Assembly: GCF_036320965.1 (NCBI RefSeq)
Contig: NC_092276.1
Span: 5,064,282-5,128,281, forward strand
Reading direction: 5' to 3'
Source: Panulirus ornatus
Lineage: Eukaryota > Arthropoda > Malacostraca > Decapoda > Palinuridae
DNA: 64,000 nucleotides
Made by a program: the position numbers and the translations under genes. The notes under the pieces are model-generated. The model did no database searches. It had not been told where the DNA came from and saw only the letters and a program-made list of their open reading frames with translations. Positions 1 through 12,699 of the stretch are shown one piece after another; the first letter of the stretch is position 1; each line of letters starts with the position of its first letter.

Positions 1-867
1 AAGAGGTTGAGGTGCATCCCTGGCTAGGCAGGGCCCGAGTGGAGATAGATGGATAGTAGGAACTGAGGGCGGTCCTGTGATGACCCTCCTTGTCGTGCAG
101 ATACACATATGTGACGGATGGACACTAAGGATGGATCCTCCTGCTGTAATGCTCTCCCATTTTAATGATACATGAGCGAGCAGCACAGGGCTGTACTAGC
201 TTTCCCTTCCTCCCCAGGTAGACGCTCAGGAAAGGATTGTAGTGAGGATTGTTGTACCTCCTGGGGAGAAACGAGAAAAATCGGAATTTTAATGTTCGCT
301 TCAGCATTTTGTGTTCTGACTTTAGCTTTAAAGATTTGTGTCCTAGATGTTGTCGTTCGCTTCTCTATTTTGTGTTGTGAATCAGGTGTTTTGTTATTCT
401 GTGTTTGAGTCCTTACTGTACGAAGGGTCTTCGGTACCCCCATAGCTGGGTCTGTGACCTTACCCTACCTTACGTACATCTTACGATGGTTTCATGGGTC
501 TTCTACCCCCACATCTAGGTCTTCAACCAAGCTGCAATCTTGTTCCTCTTTTCAAGTTACTCTATAAGAAGCAACGACTCATAGTCCTGCTAAAAGACCT
601 CGCATTTCCTGAGGCTACACGACAGTTTCAGTTGGACGACCAGTCGACGACACATTAATTGGCAGCTTGGGCAGTGCAGAGACTACACTGATGCACGCAC
701 CAACAGACATGGATATATTCTTTCTAGAGAACTTTTCTGGGACGTCAGTCCTCACAGGAGACATCCTGGGGAACGTTAAGAGTCTGTACCGGATCTTAGG
801 GACGTAGACAGGAAAATGTGAGTGGACGAACATAGAATGAACAGAGGCCTCTGGCTCTACAGCTCAG
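1..867. other. Unique-looking spacer, no gene seen
   Basis: No open frame with protein-like composition and no recognisable repeat. The frames present (for example 172-408 plus and 162-443 minus) overlap on opposite strands and look like chance openings. Confidence 0.5.
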
Positions 868-1120
868 TGTGGTGATGTAGGAAGGCTAGTGTGGTGTAGG
901 TAAACCAGTGTGGTGATGTAGGTGGTTCAGTGTGATGTAGGTGGTTCAGTGTGGTGATGTAGGTGGTTCAGTGTGATGATGTAGGTGGTTCAGTGTGGTG
1001 ATGTAGGAAGGTTAGTGTGGTGTGGGTAAACCAGCACCACGTGATGATGTATGTCGTTTAGGGTGACGGTGTGGACGTAGTGGATGGTGATGTAGATGGT
1101 TGAGGGTTAGTGGTGCAGAT
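868..1120. repeat. Degenerate ~22-bp minisatellite
   Basis: Units resembling gtgtggtgatgtaggtggtt follow one another with small indels. The best copies lie between 900 and 1010, with variants carrying gtgtgatgtagg or aaggctagtgtgg. The array decays toward 1120. Confidence 0.8.
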
Positions 1121-1189
1121 AGGCCGGGGAGATGATTTTTGACACACTTCACAATACAGTGGAACATCTCGTAGGCATGATGGCTTGTA

Positions 1190-1415
1190 AGGTTCAGGAC
1201 AAGATCATTGTACCCTCGGATTGTGCCCTCCCTGCTCACGGGTCGTGCCCTCCCTGCTCACGGGTCGTGCCCTCCCTGCTCACGGGTCTTGCCCTCCCTG
1301 CTCACGGGTCGTGCCCTCCCTGCTCACGGGTCGTGCCCTCCCTGCTCAAGGATCGTACCGTCGCGCTGTTCGTGCCCAAGGATCGTGTTCATGGGTTGTA
1401 CCTTCACGTGCAGCG
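1190..1415 (+). repeat. 22-bp tandem array, arm of the palindromic repeat family
   Basis: Six units of gtgccctccctgctcacggg plus tc run from 1223 to 1354 and are followed by decayed units to about 1415. The unit is a 1-bp-longer relative of the 21-bp arm unit (gtgctcaagggtcgtaccat plus c) at 17.2, 31.2, 58.9 and 62.2 kb. The array is preceded by ggttcaggacaag, which resembles the right half of that family's core. No clear left arm is visible, so this is probably a half element. Overlapping open frames here are the repeat read in several frames. Confidence 0.6.
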
Positions 1416-1510
1416 AGAGGTTATTTAAGCTTTTCTGAACTCATGATAAAGGCTAATATGGCTATTGTGAGAATAGAGAGGGGGGGGGGGGGTGAAAAGA
1501 TAGAATACTA

Positions 1511-1617
1511 GAGAGAATGAAGAGCATGAGAGAGAATGAAGAGCATGAGAGAGAATGAAGAGCATGAGAGAGAATGAAGAGCATGAGAGAGAATGAAGAG
1601 CATGAGAGAGAATGAAA
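1511..1617. repeat. 19-bp minisatellite
   Basis: About 5.5 copies of gagagagaatgaagagcat. The first copy is short by one GA and the last is truncated at gaatgaaatat. Copies are nearly identical. Confidence 0.9.
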
Positions 1618-2099
1618 TATTCCTCGCGTTCATCGCAGCCTTGTGATGAACGGTGAAAATTGGAATGAACGGGCGGCGTTTTTTTTTTTCTGCACTGAGC
1701 GTATACCAAGTTCATTATTGATAATACAGCTGTGAATAAATAATGAGTACATGTTTGTACTCATAAATTATGAGAAGATTGTCCTTAACACATTGTGAGT
1801 TACAATTGTTGTACCTATTTTTTTACTTCATTATGAATTTTTGCTTCTCGTTTTCAAATATTAAAACTTGTATATAAAATATGAGATGAAGATTATCTGT
1901 TTGCGGACTGAAACCCAGCAGCCCACATGTGTGTGTGAGACAAGAGAGAAAGGATAGCTATCTGGGCCACAGGAGTGAAACTTGACAGTCACTGAAATCC
2001 TGAATGATTACGCCACGGTGGCTGACCTACCCCGATACCCAGGCGGGTCGTACTGGTGGTGGACCTCCCTCGTCGCTGGTTGCCTACCACTAACGAGGG

Positions 2100-2101
<2 letters not shown>

Positions 2102-2145
<44 letters not shown>
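2102..2145. repeat. (GT)n microsatellite
   Basis: Uninterrupted GT run of about 22 units. Confidence 0.97.
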
Positions 2146-2146
<1 letters not shown>

Positions 2147-2749
2147 GTATTACGTGAAAGATTAGCACAAAACACCACTCAGAAGTTAAAAGTTAGAATT
2201 GCTTGAACTTACTTTTATAAAGTGTGTTAGTTGTGTTGCATGTGTCTTGTGTGTACATTTACAGTGAAGAATTATAAGTTGGAACATCGTAGACGTTATA
2301 TATTGACTGATTATTTACTGTACTGACGTCAACCGTGATTACAGCAAGGACTTCTTAATTACAACAACATTTCTTGTATTAATCAGAAGTGTTGTTACAC
2401 ATTTCGTATGATAGAAATAAACTATAACTTTATCATTTATTCATAATCTTTGGAATGAATTATGATCATGATTTATCATGTTAACTGAATAGGCGTATTT
2501 ATCGATATATGATTGTGCATTTTACTGAGATTCTAAATGTGCTAAATTCTTGACAGTGTTTGCCTTGTCAGTCTAGAATATGCACAACTACACAGAACGT
2601 TCAGTGAAGCTGAGTGTTTGACGCAATCTGCACGTGTTACCAAGCGTGTTTTTCACACCACACATACGTATGTGGTGGTCACAACTTTCCCTTGTTAGAC
2701 ATGTTGTGTCTCAATACGTATTTTGTGTCACATATTTCTTTTGAATTAA

Positions 2750-2751
<2 letters not shown>
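2146..2751. other. AT-rich spacer
   Basis: Stop-rich on both strands. No repeat unit or gene signal recognised. Confidence 0.5.

Positions 2752-2835
<84 letters not shown>
2752..2835. repeat. (CT)n microsatellite
   Basis: Pure CT run of 42 units, followed by a pyrimidine-rich tail to about 2880. Confidence 0.97.
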
Positions 2836-2838
<3 letters not shown>

Positions 2839-2889
2839 CTGTACCCCTCCGCCACTCCCCCCTCCCCCTTTCCTCTCTTCGTACCTTGA

Positions 2890-3655
2890 GAAGGTGGTTC
2901 AAACATCTTGAGCCGGGATGGGGTCTGGTTGGGCTGGGCATTAGGTCATATACATATGCCTCGAGTATCATGCAGGAGGGCGAGGGGCTGCTTGGTCAGG
3001 CGTGCACGACAGCTGTCCACTCTTTCAATTATGGATGGAAATGGCAGAAGCAAAGTGAGCCGTCCCTCATCCATCCATCAGGGAGGAAATTATGTATACT
3101 GGTGGAGGAAGATCTTGCTGCAGCGTATCATGCGTGGGAAATAGCAACTTGGTAATTCCCTTCATGGATATTCCTCGACAGCTTGAAAAAAAATGGGGTT
3201 GGTATGAAACGACTGGAGGACAGAGGAGGGAAGACTACACTGTTGTTGTACTGCTCTGATGAGGGAGATGAGGTCAAGCTCCCAGAAGAGGCTGCGAGAA
3301 GTGGTTGGTACCTGTTGATACTTGGGGGAGAAAGAACGGCTGAAATATAGCATGATGAAATGTCCTCATACTGAAGCTTTGGACGAAAACATTTGTACAC
3401 ATGCAACCCAAAATTGAATGTTCTTAAGCACAGAGAATATGTGAGGAAACACTGTTGCTAGTAATACTTAGTGTTTATAGTGTGATAGGTCGAGAAGGAA
3501 GGTTTGATTACATAGACTTTAGAGTGAAGCATTCTGAGGAGCGGACACACTGCTGCTGAATACACATGTAATGCCTGTGAATGATGTGAAATTGAGGAGC
3601 GAAGTGACAGAAGTATCTTAGCGCTCGTTTGGAGATGGGAAACGAGAGTGACTAG
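2890..3655. other. Spacer, no gene recognised
   Basis: Open frames on both strands are under 100 codons and overlap each other. No protein family or repeat recognised. Confidence 0.4.
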
Positions 3656-3659
3656 AGCA

Positions 3660-3866
3660 CTTGGGTACGCATCAGCAAGTATCTCCAGCCATAAAGATAC
3701 AGTATCCACTCCCGTCTTGCGGAGATATACGTAATGAGAGAGGCATTAGAGGAACTTCATGCCAATACAGAGATAGTTCAGTGGCAACGAAAACGTCTCG
3801 AGTGGTTCGGTACGCATTAGGAAGTATCTGTAGTCTTAAAAAAGATACAGTATCCACTCTCGTTGA
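3660..3866. repeat. Pair of direct repeats, ~55 bp each
   Basis: The segments at about 3662-3716 and 3807-3863 are diverged copies. Both contain ggtacgcat, then aagtatct, then aagatacagtatccact. They are about 145 bp apart, consistent with an old local duplication. Confidence 0.65.
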
Positions 3867-4407
3867 AGAGAGAGATACCCCTCATGTGAGGTGCTACTGT
3901 AACCACTACGTAAAAGTACAGAGTGACTTCAGTTGCTGTAAATATATAATGAGTCTCTCTCTACCCTTAAAGAAAATAATGGGGTGTCTGCTAGCTTGGC
4001 TGGAGTACACATCAGGGACCTTAATGGACCGGAGGCCCCGGTGTATCGTGTACTGAGCCACCGCTCCTGTGTACGGAAGATCATACATCATACAGGCCAG
4101 GCGAACCCTCTCCCTCCCGCACAACCCTCTACCATAACAAATATGGATCTGGTTAATTCCAGTTGTAAGTTTAATTGATACGCCCTCCGCTTAACGAGAT
4201 CCATAATAGATACCCACCACCAGCCTCCACATGAATTAACCATATCGCTGAGGTGCCTCTCGCTTATCCCTTTGCAGTTTATCTAACATTTTTTTTTCGC
4301 AGTTTCGCTCGGCTGGTGGCGTTAGAGTGCGCCTGCTACAGTTCTATCACAGGTTAGATTCGTCTCACAAAGGTGTCTACTAATATTTCTTTTTCTGGTT
4401 CATGACC

Positions 4408-4797
4408 TCAGTCAGCCGTCTGTGTACACTTCACCTCGATTCTGTTAGCGTGAGGCATAGCTACACGTGTTGCATACACAGTAATGTTGAAAGGTTGCCC
4501 CTCCTCTCGCCGCAGTTCGACACTAACAGAAGACAATGTTTGCAAAAATGGGAATGAAACCTTGGCGTGGTTGTAGCATTCAGCACCACAAACAGAATAT
4601 CTGATAAGGTAACGTCTACGTGGAAGGAGTCGGGTGTCTCTCATCATGGTAGGGCATAAAACAGACCGTATAGATGACATCTGGCGAATTACAGCACGTC
4701 TACCTTCAGCCCACAACGACCAATGAATGTCCCTCTGTCCTAGGTTTATAGCAGTCCCTAGAACCATGGAACGTCCTGCTCTTGTAGAACTCTCCAC
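4408..4797 (-). other. Open frame with protein-like composition, possible exon or decayed gene
   Basis: A 129-codon minus-strand frame. Unlike most frames here it contains no simple repeat and has an even amino-acid mix. The C-terminal half reads like an extracellular domain: cysteines around YSVCGAECYNHAK, an N-glycosylation-type NIT in GQPFNITVYATR, and a KC near the end, closing at a TGA. I do not recognise the family. No convincing splice acceptor is visible at its 5' side, where the sequence becomes purine-rich, and the ATG at 4795-4797 may not be a real start. It may be a chance frame, a terminal exon or a fossil. Confidence 0.2.
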
Positions 4798-5080
4798 TTC
4801 TCTCCCTTCCCTTCGCTATCACCCTGATATTAATCTCTTCCTTTCCCTTTCCCATTTTTCTTGCACACAGTGTGACCCCAACTCCATTGCTCGACTTAAC
4901 ACCCTTCCTTCTTTCTCCTCTTCTTTCGTTTGGTTTATCTTGTTCTCCTACTATCTCTTCCTTTCATTCCATATTGTGTCCTTCTTTCTTACTCTTCATA
5001 CCTTTCCCCCACTACCTCCATCATCCCTGTGCCCCTCCATCACCCTTGTCCCTCCATCCCACCTGCTGGAGAGATGGAGA
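4798..5080. other. Pyrimidine-rich spacer
   Basis: C and T dominate (ttcctttccc-like). Long plus-strand frames here result from low complexity. Confidence 0.6.
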
Positions 5081-5186
5081 GGGAAGGAGGGAAGGTTGGA
5101 GTATCAGGAGCACCCATCAGGGTGGAGGTGGGGCGGAACATGGACTACACTGCTCCTGCGTAACTCACCTTGAGAGCACGACCCCA

Positions 5187-5189
<3 letters not shown>

Positions 5190-5278
<89 letters not shown>
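5190..5278. repeat. (CT)n microsatellite
   Basis: Pure CT run of about 44 units. Confidence 0.97.
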
Positions 5279-5279
<1 letters not shown>

Positions 5280-6400
5280 AGGTAGCCTACTGCACTGTGT
5301 AAGAGGCAAGACAATAACGACATACGTTATTGTGGTGGGTGTAAGCGTAGCAAGTGGGAGGAAGAGGAGTAGAGGAGGGGTTACTGGCGTGGGTGTTAAC
5401 ACTGGGGAGGGGAGCAGGACTGGCTGGAGTGGTCTGCATTTGATTTAAGCTTAACTCTTAAGGGGAGAGTTAAGGGAGAGAATATGTGAGATTTATGCAG
5501 GGGTGACCTGACGTTGCTGCCTGCAAAAGGTTAACGGGTTTTAAGGGTTGGCTTAGTGTGGTTTAGGTTCGAGTGAGAGAGTGAGAGAGTTGGTACGAGT
5601 TTAAGGTTACCGTTAAGGAGTATCAACCCTCCTAGTACCTGCGAGTACCCACGATGAGATTGGTACCAGATGTCATGTCCGGTAGACTGAGGGGGGCTGG
5701 TGTGAGAGCATGAGGTTAGGTACGTTAAGAGGGAGGAGGTTAGCTTGAGCTGGTAGTGAGGTTGTGATATGAGGAAGGAATGAGGTGTCTATATGAGGAT
5801 GAAATGAGAAGACACATAGCTGTCTAAATATATTTTCTGCAGTGTATCATACACAATTTGTGTTCTTTCTTGAGCTAAGACTTGAGCAGACGTGTTCCCC
5901 TTCCTGTGTCTTGCCTCAGAAGAGCTTCCTCTTTGCCTGGGGGAGGTCGGGGGTGAGGCAGGACCAGCACTGAACGTGGCTGACGCGCGACAACTGAAGT
6001 CATTACAAGGGTGGCTCTCCCCTGTACTGTTACAACTCCCCCTCATGTCTTTCGCTTCTCCTCTTCGATTTCATGATTCTCCTCCTCCTCCTCCTCCTCT
6101 TTCTTTCGTATGCCCTTCTATACATCTGAATATTTACCCCTTCTTCTTTCCTTACTTCAACTCCGTCATCTTCTGTTATAACCCATCATTACTCTTTTCC
6201 TCCTTCCTTCTCCTCGCCTTCTATCCCATCTTTATCCATTCCCTCCCCACCCCATTGTCTTTTCCTCCCCTCTCCAGAAAATGGGTTACAGGAGCCTGAT
6301 TAGCATACATTGCTGTATGGAGGGCAGGGTAAAACTGGCAAGTCCTGTGTCCGGGTGGACTTGTTTCTTGCTTGTTATTACAAGAGTCTTTGATGTTACT
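5279..6400. other. Spacer, no gene seen
   Basis: Contains a CTC-rich stretch at 6078-6100 and pyrimidine-rich DNA to 6280. A tract resembling a splice acceptor ends at 6283 (ctcccctctccag), but no convincing exon follows. Confidence 0.45.
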
Positions 6401-6407
6401 TGACAGC

Positions 6408-6436
6408 CACACACACACACACACACGCACGTCATG

Positions 6437-6490
<54 letters not shown>
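6408..6490. repeat. (CA)n followed by (GA)n
   Basis: A short CA run (6408-6426), a 13-bp spacer, then a pure GA run of about 25 units (6440-6490). Confidence 0.95.
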
Positions 6491-6493
<3 letters not shown>

Positions 6494-6756
6494 TACAATC
6501 GTGCGTTGTAAATCAAGTTATGATCCGACTTCAAAATATTATTCCTCTCCTTCTCTTGTCTTATTTATAATTCCCCTCACTTGTTCTCTCCTTCATTCTC
6601 ACCCTCGGCCTCTCCCCGCTGCCTCTCTCACTCTCCCCCTCCCTCCCTCCCCCGTACGTGATAAAGAGATAAAGACAGGGCAAAAAAACCCGTCATGCAG
6701 ATGCTGTTTATTAATACCCATGATCATAATTCAAACGTAGACATGAGCGCTACGTG

Positions 6757-6758
<2 letters not shown>

Positions 6759-6808
<50 letters not shown>
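6759..6808. repeat. (GT)n microsatellite
   Basis: Pure GT run of 25 units. Confidence 0.97.
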
Positions 6809-6809
<1 letters not shown>

Positions 6810-7547
6810 TTTTGTCTCTTTCTTTATAACAAACGTGTGCTGGAGTGTGGTTATTTTTGAGCGTATGTGAACCAGCATAAGTTGTATATGGTTGTTTGGA
6901 TGTCCATATATTGACACATATCTGTATGCTTGTTTGAGGATAGTACACTTCATTAGGTATTCACCAGGTTTGTGGTTCCTGACTTGTACCACTACACGTA
7001 TATATCTATACCTTACAGTTGGGTTGGAGGTCATCCACCGTGAGTTGGTGTCTTCATATCGTTAGGGAAGAAACCTTGTACATCATCTGTGACTCCCAGA
7101 GCCGTTTCATCCACCGTGAATTACGTCTGGCCTGCGTGGTCATCCACCTTCCTAACAGCCGATCTAACACATCTGCATGTTAACCTGACCAAACACTCAG
7201 CTGTGGCACTCGCCAGGAGACCCACACGCATCATATAGCCAGCTCCTTGCCTGCTCCTAACTTGCCCTGGCCTCCCCATACACACCCGTCTCAACTGACA
7301 GCCTCTCACTGTCGCCATTTCGTTTCTTTTAAGCCACTATTATCATGTAATGGTATATGTCCTTCACATCCCTTACCACTGCTATTATCATCCTCGTGTG
7401 AGGAGGGGAGGAAAGAGGAGGTTCTAAAGCTTCAAGAGCAGATAGCATGTGAGATGGCCATCAGCCCTACTGTGTTTATCAAGACTGCCTATCTCCTTCA
7501 TGCCTCCCATTATCCTCGGCTTAAAGGGTCAAATTTCTCAGGTGCTC

Positions 7548-7740
7548 CGCTCTGGGGAGGTTGCTGTCTCCCAGGGGAGCAGGTCTGGGGAGGTTACTCT
7601 CTCCCAGGGGAGAAGGTCTAGGGAGGTTACTCTCTCTCAGGAGCAGGTCTGGGGAGGTTACTCTCTCCCAGGGGAATTGGTCTAGGGAGGTTACTGTCTA
7701 TCAGGGGAGCAGGTCTGGGGAGGTTAGTGTCTCCCAGGTG
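7548..7740. repeat. 33-bp minisatellite
   Basis: About six units built on ggtctggggaggttactctc followed by tcccaggggagca, with one copy shortened near 7640. Because 33 is a multiple of 3, the frames through it give periodic peptides that should not be taken as protein. Confidence 0.9.
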
Positions 7741-7971
7741 GGCAATGATGCTAACTGTCATTATGACCATAATGAAGGTATTAGTAGTGTTGATGTCCGG
7801 CACCAGTGATGTAGTCCTTGATTATACTAACGCGAAGCGTATAATGAAGTGGACCAACATGGTGACCACGTGTATCACATACTCATGATTATGTCTTATG
7901 ATTCTTATCAATTCTTACCAAAATTCATAATTCGTGATATGTTTGGTTTGATGAATACAGTTCAGTGAACG

Positions 7972-8071
<100 letters not shown>

Positions 8072-8744
8072 GCAATCATCTTCCCCTTCATCTCCCCTTT
8101 TAGGCTGTTCCCACACCTCTGCTGCCTGAAGGAGCAGTTAGACAGGTGTCAGTCAGTTGGTTTTATCAGATATGAATGGCTGAGGTAACACATTATACGC
8201 CAGTGTTGGTGTGTTGCGAGTCCAATGCCTTCAACAAGTTGCAATTTAGCTCTTGCTGCTGTAGAGGGAGTGGGAGGTCTTGGATTGTCGGTCTTGGAGG
8301 CAGGGGTGAAGGGAGTATAAACGAGGGAGTAAGGGAGTGGGAGTTTATGGGGCAAGGGAGTGTTGATTAGGAGTGAAGGGGGTTGTGCGAGTAGATGATT
8401 GCGAGTAGGAGGGGAGGAAGAAGTGTGGAGATGAAGAGTGGAAAGGAAATGTGCAACTCTGAGAGAACAGGAGGGTACTGGTCTGAGACTTGAAGTCAGG
8501 GCTTAAGATTGGCAGCAGAGAAAGGAAGGAGGAGAAGAGGGGTATTACAGGTCTGGGTACTATAGGTAAGGCAGAGGTACAGCAGAAGTAGAGTGTGGTA
8601 GAGTTACCACTGTATCCACATGATGTAGAGAGGGTAGAGCAGTGTGCAAGGCTGGGCTGGGTTGTGGTGGCCGAATGCAGTTGATTAGAAGGAAAGAGGA
8701 AGAGGATAATGAAAAGTAAGTCAACGAGAAGTACATGGACGTTA

Positions 8745-8870
8745 ATGGGAATGGCAGATAATCGAAGACCTGATGGTCGGTGACGAGGTTATCTGCTGGC
8801 GGACACTACATGGGAAGGACGGATGACAGGCGATCTGATGTCCCATGACGAAGTTATATGATGAAAGACA
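8745..8870 (+). repeat. Dispersed ~65-bp repeat, two units
   Basis: Two tandem units of a motif built from gaagacctgatggtc, gacgaggttatctgctgg and acatgggaaggac. Related copies occur at 24.65 kb and 33.6 kb (opposite orientation) and 43.55 kb (same orientation). No coding capacity. Confidence 0.7.
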
Positions 8871-9539
8871 GCAATACTGTCCACCATTACTAATCTGTGC
8901 AGACAGAGACGCGGTAGTAAAGCGGAAGGTGGAGGAGGAGAAGGTGAGTGTAGGTGTGGGGGTGTGGCTTGGGGAGGGGTGGGTAATGGGAGAAAAATCA
9001 GGATGCGGGGATGGGGGGAGGGGGGGGGGACTGGTCCTTTTTGTGGGTAACGGCGGCGTTCGAGGAAAATCCTTGAGGGGGCAAAAGGACGGTAGCGAGG
9101 CTCTTTAAGTAGGTTGTTGATCCCTTTGTCCATATGTTACTCCTGCTGCCATACTTCTCTGTCAGATTCGTCCGTGCGGCCTCTTGTCGTAGAGAACAGA
9201 ATGACTTTATCCTCAGTAAGTTACTTAGCATGCTTTTGTATCCTATTTGTTTACGCCTGTACTTGTGGTCCCTAATGAGGCTAGACATCACGACGATGGT
9301 GAAGCAATATAACCTTATTGGATTCTCGCCGAAGGTGCCGAATTACCTCTGCAGTTGGCGAGTGGTATAGCACGTTGTGGACGTAAAGCTAATGAGTCCA
9401 GACTGGAAGTTGGAATGTTGAGGTGAAGTTGGAAGTGGTAGCCAGGGGAGAAGATACCAGACTTTTATTTTGGCATGGGAGATGGATCTTGACCACGCCA
9501 GGGAGGAAAGGAGAATATGGCGGCGTTTTGTATGGCAAC

Positions 9540-9542
<3 letters not shown>

Positions 9543-9614
<72 letters not shown>
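9543..9614. repeat. (GA)n microsatellite
   Basis: Pure GA run of 36 units. Confidence 0.97.
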
Positions 9615-9617
<3 letters not shown>

Positions 9618-9685
9618 ATGATAATGATAATTAACGTCTCTGCAAAGGCTAAGATGTTAATTAAAGTTTTGCTTGTCATGAATTA

Positions 9686-9686
<1 letters not shown>

Positions 9687-9748
<62 letters not shown>
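9687..9748. repeat. (AC)n microsatellite
   Basis: Pure AC run of 31 units, 72 bp after the preceding GA tract. Confidence 0.97.
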
Positions 9749-9751
<3 letters not shown>

Positions 9752-10290
9752 GTAAAATTACCATAAATGGTCAATATAGAGAACGGGCGAAGAAAGAGAA
9801 GTGTTCGTGTTGAATCAGCGGAGAAGAGACTGAAATAATTATCACAGATTGCAGCAAGAGGGAAAAATAAGGAAGTATTTCAACTCGGGAGTAATGTGAT
9901 GAAATACAACAGATGTGAAATGATATATTAAAAGAAACAGGCAAAACAACACGACAAAAACTACGCAAAAAAAAAAAAAACAAGAATGTTTTTGATAATA
10001 TTGTTTGGAAGAGAAATAGTTGAATGTGACGCAAATTATCGGAAGGTAATGTAGAAGAATCTCAGTGAATTTGATGATGCTATAATTATCAAATTGTTAT
10101 ATAACGAGAGAACACTTACTGCATGTGTATGGAGAGGTGGAGCACGAGGCGTTATTAATGTCCATCGCCAGGGATGAAGAAAACACAACGAAGTAAAAGA
10201 AATGTCAAAAAAAGGAGAAAAACACCGTCTGTGTACGAGCTGCGGTGCGGAAGGTTTAGTTTCAACTCTCGCTGGCCCCATCAGACATGC
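9749..10290. other. A-rich spacer
   Basis: Includes an A run at about 9967-9980. No gene or repeat family recognised. Confidence 0.4.
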
Positions 10291-10580
10291 ACCACCCAGC
10301 CAGCCAATCATTCAGCCAACTGATCATGTAGTCAGCCAATCATTCGGCTAGACGTTCATTCAACCAGAACGGTCTTTCAGCCAACCAATCACCCAGCCAG
10401 GAATCGCGTAGCTCGGCAGCAGCAAGCCAGTACATCTACCCATCCAGCCTGCCAACCAACCAACCAGTTTGCAAAACCAGCCAACCAGCCAGCAAGCCAT
10501 CCAGCCAGCCAGTCAGCTATCCAGTTAACCAACCAACTAGCCAGCCAGCCAGCAAGTCTACCTAACAACCATCAAGCCAA
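10290..10580. repeat. CCAGCCAACC-rich degenerate array
   Basis: Short, irregular repeats of ccagcca, ccaaccaa and cagccaatcat make a C/A-rich tract with no fixed period. Confidence 0.7.
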
Positions 10581-11325
10581 ATATGACTCAATAAACAGAG
10601 GAATTCACGGAACATTACCATGGCGTCTTTGACTCACTCCCTTTTCATTACTCGGGTAAGGGATATAAACAGGACAGTAATGGCTCTAGTACGTGGCCGC
10701 TCTGTACAACTCCCGCAGGAATACGTACCTCTTTAGCCGCTATTTACAAGTGTATTTTCCAGCTGAAACTCTGGTATTGGTGCCGTATGTGGGATGAAGG
10801 TAGATAGACAGTTGGAGGTACCGCTTCGTGGTGACTTGTATTAGAGTATGAAGGGGACAGGGGGACAGTTTTAAGGTTACCTTAAATCATACGAAAATAG
10901 GAGACAAAAGACGTTATTTTAAGGTTACCTTTAATCTTAAGAAAGTACAGTTGTGACGTAAGGTAGTCTCTTAAGGGTTTTGTGAAGGTTATAAAAGTAT
11001 AGACGGAAATGATAAGTATTGTTTTAAGGTCTTAAAATGTTAAGAGAGAAAACAAGAGACAGTTCTTGTTGTAAGGTTGTCTTAAATCTTTCGGAAACTC
11101 GAGATTGAATTATTTTTCAAAGAGGTTAAGGAAAAATTTAATTGTTTGGATGTTTTATGTTCTAGGATGAGCAGGATTTTTATTCTCATTATTTCATGAA
11201 TGTTTCGGGGAAGGTCTGAACGTTATAAATAATTCCGAGCGTTGCAATTTATAGTTAAGAATTAAGATTTTTTTCATACAATTCGGAACAATTCGAAACT
11301 TTCGAATTACTTGTTGAAATCAAGA

Positions 11326-11327
<2 letters not shown>
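10581..11327. other. Spacer with degenerate 'ttaaggttaccttaaatc' motifs
   Basis: Variants of ttttaaggttaccttaaatc recur at about 10870, 10918, 11020 and 11070, suggesting an old degenerate tandem repeat. No coding potential. Confidence 0.45.

Positions 11328-11387
<60 letters not shown>
11328..11387. repeat. (GT)n microsatellite
   Basis: Pure GT run of about 30 units. Confidence 0.97.
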
Positions 11388-11392
<5 letters not shown>

Positions 11393-12690
11393 TCAATAAG
11401 CTATGTATGCTGAATGTGTCTGTATTTTTGACAGTTAATTATTTTCATTATAATCTTATTCTCTGAGTGTTGGAGATGGGTATCTTCGTTGTTCTCCTCT
11501 CTTGCCACATTGATCTCCAAGTATCAGATCTCCTCCGTCATCGTGAACAGCCTCGAAGTAACCCTTAGTAGATCTCTTTCTGCTTATATCACTCTGTGTT
11601 TTCTTGTATTACTTTCACTCTGCATTTTAAGTTAGTAACTAATCAAGAGAAAAAAAAAATGAAGCAAAGTCAAACACCTTTAGAATAGGTAGAATGATGT
11701 GGGGTCCAGATCAGAGCATCGTGGTTAGGTAATTTGTTTTTATATCATTGGTGTTCGTCTAGTTCCACCGGCGTCAACCCACACTGGAATTTGACCATGA
11801 CTTAGATACAGATGCGCTGACACCGTATGTTGGTTCACGCCACCGTTGGATGATGCTGTGTCCGTTTCTCATGTTACGTACAGGTACTGTTTGTAAGTGT
11901 CGTTAGTACCTCGTATGCTTGTGTAGACCTTATCATTTTTGTAATATTTTTTCCCCTCTTTGAAACGCCTCCATGTAGGAGATAACATGAGATTATAAGT
12001 ATCTAGGAAGGGAAAATTATATATTTTAACATGTAGCTCCTTTAGTAAGATTATCGCACTTTTGTAGTCTCTACGTAGAGAAGATTATGTCTACTTAACG
12101 TCGAGTACACGAGAGAAGCCACCAGTGGGTTGCGCCCACGAAGGAAAGATTGAAAAGTTTTGAATAGGTTACGAATGAGGAGAGGAAGATGACAACAACG
12201 GGTACCTGTCAGGGAAAAAGTTTAATACTTACTCACTACAACTAAGATAATATATATTTTTTGTTTTGCCCACATGGGAGAGATTGCATATTTGCTGTTG
12301 TTAATACCGAGAGAAAATTGTCCTTCATACTTTCTCTCTATTTTTAGAGTCCTTTCTTCATATGTTTCCTAGCTGAAGAAGGTATATTTTTTTTTTCCTG
12401 TGCACTCATACAGGAAATTACGTAGGTTGAAAAGTATTTGTCTGGGTGAAATAACACGGGTTCATTTGTGTCCAGTGTGAGAAAAGACTATTCTCCATTC
12501 CACGTGTCCCTCGTCCTGCAAAAAGGAGGTTTCCAGAGGCTCTTTTATTTTCGGTTTGTGTGGAGGATTTAACACTTTCTTAGAGAATTCCCAGCTACAG
12601 CAACAGCTGCAGCAGCTGCAACAGTAACAGTAGCAGAGAGTGGTGGTAACACTGGTTGTAGCAGCATGACAGTCCATGGAAGCGATGTCA
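11388..12690. other. AT-rich spacer
   Basis: Stop-dense. A CAG/CAA-rich patch lies at 12597-12640. No gene recognised. Confidence 0.45.
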
Positions 12691-12699
12691 GGATTTACA

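Noticed and set aside
6266..6330. Possible exon after the acceptor-like tract ending at 6283
   Set aside because: The downstream donor is weak, and the tract lies in generally pyrimidine-rich DNA where such sites arise easily.
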